The translations under genes were made by a program, and so were the position numbers. The notes beneath the pieces are model-generated. The model saw nothing but the letters and a program-made list of their open reading frames with translations. It was not told where the DNA came from and ran no database searches. 64,000 bases of DNA from Acidobacteriota bacterium (GTDB lineage: Bacteria; Acidobacteriota; Blastocatellia; Pyrinomonadales; Pyrinomonadaceae). The DNA is taken from assembly GCA_003385635.1 (NCBI GenBank), contig QQUY01000001.1, forward strand, positions 930,001 through 994,000. Direction: 5' to 3'. Of this stretch, positions 16,367-23,234 are shown piece by piece. Numbering within the stretch: the stretch's first letter is position 1; every line of letters starts with the position of its first letter.

Positions 16367-17764
16367 TTATTCGCCAGCACTACGCATCTGTGCCGCAAGT
16401 GAACGAATGCCGTGCTTGTCCAGCAGATGGCGAAGTGAGCGCACTGGCATCTTGAGAAGTTCGGCCGCTTTTGTCTGATTACCGCCGGTCCGTTTGAGCG
16501 CTTCAACTACGTACGTCTTTTCAAGGTTGCCGAGGTGGCTCGAGAGGTTGATCCCGTTATCCGGAAGGTCAAATTCGGCGTTTATCCGCTCAGGGTTGTA
16601 ATTCGTTATGTGATCGGGAAGCCTTTCCGGCTGGATCTCGTCCTCACGCTCAAGAGCGACCGCACGTTCGATGGTGTGCTCGAGCTCACGCACGTTTCCG
16701 TGCCAGGTGTATTTTTCAAGCATTTCCATCGCGTCGCCGGATATCGAGATCTCGCGTCCCGTCTGAGCGCAGAACTTCTTGACGAAGTGGTCGGCGAGCT
16801 CCTTGATGTCCTCCTTTCGGTCGCGAAGAGGAGGCAGGCTGATCGGGATCACGGAGATCCTGTAGAAAAGGTCCTCGCGGAATGATCCGTCGTCGATCAT
16901 CGATTTTAGATCGCGGTTCGTCGCGGCTATGACCCTTGAGTCGATCTGGATCTCTTCGTGCGCACCGACCGGGCGCACCTTTCTTTCCTGCAGAACGCGA
17001 AGCAGTTTAACCTGCATTGCAGTAGACATTTCACCGATCTCGTCGAGGAAGATCGTGCCTTCGTTCGAAGCTTCGAACAGTCCTTTCCTGTTTGTGTTTG
17101 CTCCTGTAAATGCCCCTTTGACGTAACCGAAAAGTTCAGACTCTAACAGCGTTTCGGTAAACGCCCCGCAGTTTATAGAAATGAACGGCTTCTCGGCCCT
17201 GGGGGAAAGATCGTGGATTGCTCTGGCGACAAGCTCTTTACCAGTACCTGATTCGCCGGAAACTAGAACTGTCGACTGTACCTCGGCGACCGTCTCGATC
17301 ATTTGGAAGATCGCCTGCATCTTGTCGGAGTTTCCGACGATATTGCTAACACTGCCGCGCTGCCTTTGCGCACGCTTGAAGGCGCGGTTTTCCTTGATCA
17401 GGTCCTGCTTCTCAAGCGTCTTTGAGACTATCAGCTTGAGTTCCGGAACATCGAACGGCTTTTGTATGAAGTCGTCTGCTCCAAGGATGAACGCCTCTCG
17501 GGCGGTGTCCACTGTGGCAAACGCGGTCATAAGTATCACACCGATGTCCGGCTGAAGCTCGCGTGCCTCCCGCAAAAGCTCGATCCCGTCCATGTCCGGC
17601 ATCCGGACGTCGGAAATGATAACGTCCGGCGTCTCCTCCTGGATCAGATCGACGCCTTCTTTGCCGTTTCTCGCTGTCCTGATCGCATGACCGTCGCTTT
17701 CGAAGACCATGCTCAAAAGCTGCCTGTAACTCTGTTCGTCGTCTACGATTAGGATGTTAGCCAT
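16367..17764 (-). CDS. pilR: PilR-like sigma-54-dependent response regulator
   Basis: A 465-residue NtrC-family activator: receiver domain with Asp8-Asp9 and phosphoacceptor Asp52 (ISDVRMPDMDG), AAA+ domain with Walker A GESGTGKE, a canonical GAFTGA loop (GYVKGAFTGANT), and a C-terminal Fis-type helix-turn-helix (NQTKAAELLKMPVRSLRHLL). It should activate sigma-54 holoenzyme after phosphorylation by the kinase encoded 112 bases upstream. The pilA gene with a sigma-54-type promoter lies directly downstream, which supports the PilR name. The other sigma-54-like promoters at 31021 and 40052 are candidate further targets. Confidence 0.93.
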   Translation of the reverse strand: MANILIVDDEQSYRQLLSMVFESDGHAIRTARNGKEGVDLIQEETPDVIISDVRMPDMDGIELLREARELQPDIGVILMTAFATVDTAREAFILGADDFIQKPFDVPELKLIVSKTLEKQDLIKENRAFKRAQRQRGSVSNIVGNSDKMQAIFQMIETVAEVQSTVLVSGESGTGKELVARAIHDLSPRAEKPFISINCGAFTETLLESELFGYVKGAFTGANTNRKGLFEASNEGTIFLDEIGEMSTAMQVKLLRVLQERKVRPVGAHEEIQIDSRVIAATNRDLKSMIDDGSFREDLFYRISVIPISLPPLRDRKEDIKELADHFVKKFCAQTGREISISGDAMEMLEKYTWHGNVRELEHTIERAVALEREDEIQPERLPDHITNYNPERINAEFDLPDNGINLSSHLGNLEKTYVVEALKRTGGNQTKAAELLKMPVRSLRHLLDKHGIRSLAAQMRSAGE

Positions 17765-17876
17765 CTGGGATCTGAATCTGAGGTAACGGAAAGGGAAGTG
17801 ATTCGAATTCGAAAGGTCTAAAGAAGAAAGCCGGGAACCCGACTACCTCTATTGTCACAAAAACAGTGCTGTTCTT

Positions 17877-19634
17877 TCAAGGTGAAACCTTTTCGCGGCT
17901 CTCCTGAACGTTCAGGTAATTCTTGAGCCTTGACTCGGGTTCGACCGCTTCCGGAGGTATAGATTCAGTCGAAACCGCCTTTTTACCGTAGTCGCACGGT
18001 AAGTCAAGGCTGATCTTCGTTCCGGCGCCTTCCTTACTGGAAACGCTGATCGTGCCATTGTGGTCACGGACGATCTGATAGACGATCGAAAGTCCGAGCC
18101 CCGTCCCGCCGGTCGTCGAGTTCGAGAACGGCTCAAACAACTGTTCGACCTGTTCGCGTGGCATTCCGCAGCCGCTGTCCTCAAAAACTATCCTGAGCCT
18201 GCCGTTTCTCCGCTTGCTTAGGCTGATGCGGAACTCTCCGCCTTCAGGCATCGCCTGCAGTGAGTTCCGGGCAAGGTTCCAGAAGATCTGCTTCAGCTGA
18301 GCGACGTCGCCGTTCATTCTGATACTTTCGTCGGGCAGTTCCGCTTTCAAAACGTGAGAATCTCGAACATCCGGACTGTGTTCAAGCAATGTCATCGTGT
18401 CGCGTATCGCCTCACACACATCAAGTTGTTCAAAATTCGCATCGGCAGGACGAGCGTATTTCAGGAAGTTGGTGATTATGGAGTTGAGCCTGTCAGATTC
18501 GGTCAGGATTATCTCCATCAGGTTCGACTGCGCCGAGTCTTTCGGGGTTTCGGCGTCCAGAACCTGGATCGCTCCCCGCATCGCGCCGAGGGGATTTCTT
18601 ATCTCGTGTGCGAGCCCTGCGGCAACGCGTCCTACTGCAGCAAGCCGGTCCTTTCTGCGAACGCTTTCTTCCATTGACCGGATGTCCGTAAGATCCTGAA
18701 ATGCGATGATCAGGCCAGTTGTCTCGCCGCCCTCAGTAGTCAGCGGCGATATGCTGTATCCGATCTGCACCACGAAGCCGTCAGGATTGGTGAATCCCAT
18801 CTCGTGCCGTGGAATATTGTCGCTCTCGGCGCCGGCTTTAAGTGCCATTCCGATCTCCCGGCCGATATCGCCGAGCACGTAATAGATCGACTTCCCGCGC
18901 ATCTCGGAGGCTCTGTATCCCGTGATCTCCTCGGCCATCGAGTTAAAGGTATATATGTTTCCTTCGAGATCTATAGTGACCAGGCCGGAGCGTATCGATT
19001 CGACGATGCGCTCGTGAAGCATCCTGAGGTTTTCGAGGGTCCTTGTGGTCTCGCGAAGCTTTTCGCCGGAGTTGTAGCGCTCGGCAAGTCTTGCGGAAAG
19101 CAGCCCGACGACCAGAAAAGCCACATCGTGAAACGCTACGATCTGGATAGCTTTCGAAAGCTCGATCGCCGGATCAACCGGTTCGATGACGGCAATCGAT
19201 GTCAGGACCGCAAGAGTTGTGAACAGTACGACGCAGAGCGATGCGAAAATCAGCGTACGTTTTCCGTTGAGGAATATGCTCGCAACACTGATCACTATTA
19301 TGTAAAGCGTGATGTATGGAGAGTTCAGAACGCCGGTCCGCCATACGAGCCACGTGACAAGCATTGCGTCCAGGAAGAATTGTGTCCGGATCTGCCAATC
19401 GTAGCTCTCGGAGAGCCTAAGGAAGAAGAAATAGACGATCGTAAGGCCGACCGCAATTATGAAGACGAGAAACAGCCCCTGTGGAAAATCTTCCCAGGAA
19501 AGCTTCAGGTGACCGCTGTTCCAGACCCATGTGGCGACGAGAAGCAGAAACACGGCCAGCAGCCTTCCGATGACCAGCGTCTGGAGCTTTTGGTTAAGGC
19601 TCAGATTTCCTGGAAGATACTTTTCCGTGTTCAT
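17877..19634 (-). CDS. pilS: PilS-like membrane sensor histidine kinase with PAS domain
   Basis: A 585-residue kinase. Its N-terminal third holds about six membrane helices, as in PilS, followed by a coiled segment, a PAS domain (about residues 215-330; SGLVTIDLEGNIYTFNSMAE), a HisKA domain with the H box LAHEIRNPLGAMRGAIQVLD, and a HATPase_c domain (FWNLARNSLQAM, FEDSGCGM, GTGLGLSIV). It would phosphorylate PilR. In Pseudomonas PilS senses pilin in the membrane through its helices; this may hold here but is inferred. The stop lies 112 bases before pilR. It is divergent from the cupin gene. Confidence 0.92.
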   Translation of the reverse strand: MNTEKYLPGNLSLNQKLQTLVIGRLLAVFLLLVATWVWNSGHLKLSWEDFPQGLFLVFIIAVGLTIVYFFFLRLSESYDWQIRTQFFLDAMLVTWLVWRTGVLNSPYITLYIIVISVASIFLNGKRTLIFASLCVVLFTTLAVLTSIAVIEPVDPAIELSKAIQIVAFHDVAFLVVGLLSARLAERYNSGEKLRETTRTLENLRMLHERIVESIRSGLVTIDLEGNIYTFNSMAEEITGYRASEMRGKSIYYVLGDIGREIGMALKAGAESDNIPRHEMGFTNPDGFVVQIGYSISPLTTEGGETTGLIIAFQDLTDIRSMEESVRRKDRLAAVGRVAAGLAHEIRNPLGAMRGAIQVLDAETPKDSAQSNLMEIILTESDRLNSIITNFLKYARPADANFEQLDVCEAIRDTMTLLEHSPDVRDSHVLKAELPDESIRMNGDVAQLKQIFWNLARNSLQAMPEGGEFRISLSKRRNGRLRIVFEDSGCGMPREQVEQLFEPFSNSTTGGTGLGLSIVYQIVRDHNGTISVSSKEGAGTKISLDLPCDYGKKAVSTESIPPEAVEPESRLKNYLNVQESREKVSP

Positions 19635-19689
19635 CTTTTGAAGATCGGGAGTGGATTCTTTAAGATTCAGAGGTCCGACGGAGGTACCT

Positions 19690-20049
19690 ATGGAACAAGA
19701 GTTTGACGAGCGACCCTGGGGCAGTTACACGGTTCTTGATGAAGGGCCTGATTTTAAGGTAAAGAGGCTGGAAGTTCTGCCTCAAAAGCGTCTGAGTTAT
19801 CAGCGGCACGGTAAACGGTCCGAGCACTGGTTTATCGTGCGTGGTACCGCTAAGGTAACATTAAACGGTGTTGAAATGCTAGTGAACAGCGGCGAATCGG
19901 TCGATATTCCGGTTGGTACGGCGCATCGTGTCGAGAACCCCGAACAGGGGCAAACTCTCGTATTTATCGAGACCCAGACCGGCACCTATTTCGGCGAGGA
20001 CGATATCGAACGGATCGAGGATGATTTTGGCCGTATAGAGGGTTCCTAG
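19690..20049 (+). CDS. Mannose-6-phosphate isomerase-type cupin
   Basis: A 119-residue single cupin matching the C-terminal mannose-6-phosphate isomerase (type II) domain found fused to GDP-mannose pyrophosphorylase in ManC. Motifs seen are RPWGSYTVLDEG, YQRHGKRSEHWFIVRG (metal-binding His and Glu) and PVGTAHRVENP. A standalone cupin could isomerise mannose-6-phosphate and fructose-6-phosphate, but no manC partner is present here. The ATG at 19690 follows GGAGG at 7 bases; the GTG extension to 19651 is rejected. It is divergent from pilS. Confidence 0.85.
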   Translation: MEQEFDERPWGSYTVLDEGPDFKVKRLEVLPQKRLSYQRHGKRSEHWFIVRGTAKVTLNGVEMLVNSGESVDIPVGTAHRVENPEQGQTLVFIETQTGTYFGEDDIERIEDDFGRIEGS

Positions 20050-20345
20050 CTCCAAGTTCCAGGTTCCGAGACAAGAAATAGCCACGATCGTTTAGCGCAG
20101 CGCTTACGCTGCAAAAGTCGTTCGAAGCACGGCTGAAAAGTTCAGAGTTTCAAGTTCCGAGTTCCGAGATTAGTTCAAAGTTCAATCTTCAAAGTTCAAA
20201 GAGGGTTTAGCGGCAGGCTTGCCCGCTTTGCGGTGATTTGGATTTAATTCGGAATCTGGAATTTGAAATTTGAAATCGCGAAGCGCCAAACCGTTTAGCC
20301 CGCCCATTTATGGGTGGGATTCGAATGTGCGATCGGGTAGCGATC
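20050..20345. repeat. Dispersed repeat copy R3, composite
   Basis: The gap between the convergent cupin and gmhB genes is filled by low-complexity units (CCAAGTTCCAGGTTCCGAG, GTTTCAAGTTCCGAGTTCCG, CAAAGTTCAATCTTCAAAG), a GCAGCG-ctta-CGCTGC hairpin (20097-20112), and the hairpin CCCGCCCA-ttta-TGGGTGGG (20299-20318). The GGAATCTGGAATTTGAAATTTG stretch resembles the tail of R1. It is more rearranged than R1 and R2 but is built of the same modules. No gene is seen. Confidence 0.65.
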
Positions 20346-20366
20346 ACATACTCTTAGCCGTGGTCT

Positions 20367-20927
20367 TCAGCCCACCGTTTTGTTCTTAACTCCAACGATC
20401 ATCTTCGCAGCTTCCAGAAGATCGTCTGCTACGATGTCAGGCTTGGCCGACATTCCGTCCTCGATCGAGCTTCCATATCCGGTTCTTACAAGCGCTGTGC
20501 GTGTTCCCGCGTTTTTTCCCAGCCCGATGTCCAGTTCTTTGTCGCCGATCATCCAGCATTGTTTCAGGTCGTATTCGTGAACTTCCATTGCTTGCCGGAT
20601 CATTCCCGTATTCGGTTTTCGGCACTCGCAGCCGGCATCCGGAAGATGCGGGCAGAAATGGAACGACTCGATCTCGATGCCCGATGCTTCCAGTTCACGG
20701 CGAATTTTTTCGTGAATGGCGTTTACTGCGTTGGCGTCAAAATATCCCCTCGCGATCCCGGACTGATTTGTAACGACCACGAACGAGAACCCGGCGACTT
20801 TAAGAAGGCCGAGCGCCTCGATCGTATACGGAAACAGATTCGTTTCCTCGACTGTCGCGAGAAAATCGACCTCCTCGATCAGCGTTCCGTCGCGGTCAAA
20901 GAAAACCGCCTTTTTCTTTTCTCCCAT
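20367..20927 (-). CDS. gmhB: D-glycero-D-manno-heptose 1,7-bisphosphate 7-phosphatase
   Basis: A 186-residue HAD-superfamily phosphatase of the ADP-heptose pathway. It shows the nucleophile motif FFDRDGTLIEE near the N-terminus, motif II VVTNQSG, the zinc loop CPHLPDAGCECRKPNTGM and motif IV MIGDKELDIGLGKNAG. The ATG at 20925-20927 directly precedes the catalytic domain; a longer frame to 21041 overlaps waaF and is rejected. It starts 5 bases below the waaF stop, so the two are cotranscribed, which fits joint work on LPS inner-core heptose. Confidence 0.92.
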   Translation of the reverse strand: MGEKKKAVFFDRDGTLIEEVDFLATVEETNLFPYTIEALGLLKVAGFSFVVVTNQSGIARGYFDANAVNAIHEKIRRELEASGIEIESFHFCPHLPDAGCECRKPNTGMIRQAMEVHEYDLKQCWMIGDKELDIGLGKNAGTRTALVRTGYGSSIEDGMSAKPDIVADDLLEAAKMIVGVKNKTVG

Positions 20928-20932
20928 ACTCG

Positions 20933-21958
20933 TCAGTCTTTTCTCAGTACATTCAACGCAGCTTCCATCACCATATCCGTGCTGACGCGAGTCATGCACC
21001 GATGATCGATCGGGCAATCCCGAAGCATGCAGGGCGAGCAATCGACCGGCTCACGGACTACATCTCCTTTCCAGGGGGCGGTCGTTAGGTGGTTCGTCGG
21101 GCCAAAGATAGTGACCACAGGCGTCGAAACCGCTGAGGCGATATGAGCAAGGCCCATATCGTTCGAGATCAGTAGGTCCGCTTCCCCAATGATCGCCACA
21201 GCCTCATCCAGGTCGGTCTCTCCGGTCAGGTCTGTCACTCGGCTTTTCATCATTCCCGAGACTTGATCCGATATAGGCCTGTCTCCTTCAGAACCGATCA
21301 AAACCGCTTCGAACCGTTCTGTTTCGATCAGTTCGTCCGCGACTTCTGCAAACCGTTCGGGCATCCAGCGCTTGGCACGGGAATTCTGAGAACCGGCCCC
21401 GATGACAACGATCCGCTTTCCTACCTCCGCACCGGCTTTCTTGAGTGTTTCTCGCGCCCTTGCGCGTCTTGCATCCGAAACAGAAACCGACACGTCGGGC
21501 TCGATGTCAGGAATCTCGCGGCCAAGTGCAGAGATCAGACATTGAGCGATCTCAAGATAGTAATAGACCTCGTGCCTTTCTCCCCGCCAGGCTGGTTTGG
21601 CGATCGAATCGGTCAGCAAAAAGCCGCGCGCCTCGCCGGAATAACCAAACCTCCTTGGGATTCCCGCCATTCGCAATTCAAGAGCCGAACTAAACGAGTT
21701 CGTGAATAGAAGGCCGATATCAAATTCGCGTCCGGAGATCAGTTTTGAACGCTTCCTGACCGCCGTAGGCGAACTGCTTTCTGTGTCGATCTCGATCGAT
21801 CGCTCAATAAAATCCGCGTCTTCGAATATCCCGCGTGCCCAGCCAGGCGTCGCAAGTGTTATCTCGGCTTCCGGGATGGCGGCCCGCAATAGCCGGATAC
21901 CGGGGATCGACATGACAGAATCGCCGATCCAGTTTGTACCTCTTATCAACAACTTCAT
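20933..21958 (-). CDS. waaF: ADP-heptose:LPS heptosyltransferase II
   Basis: A 341-residue GT9-family glycosyltransferase that adds heptose to the LPS inner core. Typical motifs are RGTNWIGDSVMSIPGIR at the N-terminus, the region IGAGSQNSRAKRWMPERFAEV, SNDMGLAHIASAVSTPVVTIFGPT, split here about residue 265-290, and a C-terminal cysteine stretch VDCSPCMLRDCPIDHRCM. The usual acidic catalytic region is present in the N-terminal half. Its start overlaps the end of the epimerase gene by 4 bases (ATGA). Confidence 0.92.
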   Translation of the reverse strand: MKLLIRGTNWIGDSVMSIPGIRLLRAAIPEAEITLATPGWARGIFEDADFIERSIEIDTESSSPTAVRKRSKLISGREFDIGLLFTNSFSSALELRMAGIPRRFGYSGEARGFLLTDSIAKPAWRGERHEVYYYLEIAQCLISALGREIPDIEPDVSVSVSDARRARARETLKKAGAEVGKRIVVIGAGSQNSRAKRWMPERFAEVADELIETERFEAVLIGSEGDRPISDQVSGMMKSRVTDLTGETDLDEAVAIIGEADLLISNDMGLAHIASAVSTPVVTIFGPTNHLTTAPWKGDVVREPVDCSPCMLRDCPIDHRCMTRVSTDMVMEAALNVLRKD

Positions 21959-22827
21959 TCCGGAAGAGAGTATTCGATACCTCTTGAGAACAAGGTCCTG
22001 AGACCTTCTTTGAGATCCACAGACGGTGACCAGTCAATCTCTTGTTCGACAAGCGAAAGGTCCGACACGTATCGCGCGGGTACAGGTTCCGGCAGCGGAT
22101 CATCCTCATTCAGTGATGCCTGATACCCCGACGCCTTCTCTAGCTCCGAGACCAGTTCTCTCAGCGAAAGGGCGTTCTCCGGCCCGCCTCCGAGATTGTA
22201 GAGGCCGTGGCGTACGACCGAATCAATAAAAGCGTTGCAGGCGGACGAGAGATCATCAACGTGCAAAAGGTCCCTCACTGCTGAGCCCGAACCTGGCAAA
22301 CGTATCGATTCGCCTTTGTCGATGGATTCGGCGTAGTGACCCGGGAAACCGGGTGTGTTTCCTTCGGAAGGCGGTGCGTATACCGTTGAGAGCCTGAAGA
22401 TGCAGGATCGGAAATTTCTCTGGTTTGCGTAAAACTCCACGTATCGTTCAGCAACGAGCTTCGACCACTCAAGCGCGGTTTGTCCCGCATACTGCGTCGA
22501 ACAAGACTCCGGGACCAGACGGAAATTGTCTGCAAAACGGCCGTAGACGTCCTTTGTCGAAGCAAAGATGAAGACGGCGCCTTCCTTTACGCTCTTCAGC
22601 ACATTCACGGTTCCGTCGACGTTAGTAAGAAAGACCTCGTCCGCTGCTTCCGGTGCTTTGTCGAGGTGCGCGGCCAGGTGAATGACGACATCATACTCGC
22701 CGACCGCCTTTGTATCGTAGAGGTTTAGAAGGTCTCGGTTTGAGCGACGTGAGAAATCGTCGGCGTCAAAATGACGCAGTATATGATTTCCCAAGTAACC
22801 GCTTCCGCCTGTGACGAGGAATTTCAT
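21955..22827 (-). CDS. NAD-dependent epimerase/dehydratase-like protein (extended SDR)
   Basis: A 290-residue extended short-chain dehydrogenase/reductase fold with the nucleotide-binding motif GGSGYLGNH, VIHLAAHLDKAPE and FASTKDVYG. By context (operon with waaF and gmhB) it is expected to act on a nucleotide sugar such as the heptose or another LPS sugar. The catalytic YxxxK motif is altered: the conserved region reads TALEWSKLVAE, so the position four before the lysine is Leu, while a tyrosine lies ten before it. Catalysis may therefore be changed or lost. Translationally coupled to waaF. Confidence 0.8.
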   Translation of the reverse strand: MKFLVTGGSGYLGNHILRHFDADDFSRRSNRDLLNLYDTKAVGEYDVVIHLAAHLDKAPEAADEVFLTNVDGTVNVLKSVKEGAVFIFASTKDVYGRFADNFRLVPESCSTQYAGQTALEWSKLVAERYVEFYANQRNFRSCIFRLSTVYAPPSEGNTPGFPGHYAESIDKGESIRLPGSGSAVRDLLHVDDLSSACNAFIDSVVRHGLYNLGGGPENALSLRELVSELEKASGYQASLNEDDPLPEPVPARYVSDLSLVEQEIDWSPSVDLKEGLRTLFSRGIEYSLPE

Positions 22828-22836
22828 CTGAGAAAC

Positions 22837-22998
22837 CTATCCGATCTTCGTTTCCGGGATTACATTCACAAATCTCTGCATAGACCCGGCCCTTCCTGTA
22901 ACTATCAGGAGATCCCCTTCCGCGATCCTTGTATCGCCGGAAGGATGGAACATCATACCGCCGTCTTTCCTGCGGAGCGCTTCGCACGACCAGTTTCT
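22837..22998 (-). pseudogene. Remnant of a TrkA-C (RCK C) domain
   Basis: Read on the minus strand this stretch encodes ALRRKDGGMMFHPSGDT and then RIAEGDLLIVTGRAGSM before a stop at 22837-22839. This is a typical C-terminal half of a TrkA-C ligand domain of potassium channels and transporters (pattern ..R..G...fnPs.dt.i..GD.Liv.G). An in-frame stop at 22999-23001 precedes it, other frames hold only short pieces such as GAEETGRA, and no RCK N domain or channel is present. It is best read as a decayed gene end rather than a working gene. The rest of the 22828-23234 gap shows nothing definite. Confidence 0.55.
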
Positions 22999-23234
22999 TC
23001 AGCTCCGGAGTTCACGAAACGACCAGTATCTTCGAGACGAGGCACTACTCGCGTACGAGCCGAAGCAAACGCACGGCGCGGCTTTGAGGCACCTGCGGGC
23101 ATCCGGGCGTCTGAAACAACTAGACTAGAATCCGCAAAATATTTAGAATTTAATGGTGTGCCGATCCGGGAACAAACCCGCGGAGCACTTCCGGCGGACA
23201 GTCGGACCTCCCCAACTCTAATCGAAGTTCCATA

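Noticed and set aside
5219..20345. Insertion sequence ends as the source of the dispersed repeats
   Set aside because: No transposase frame, target duplication or terminal repeats are visible at any of the three copies.
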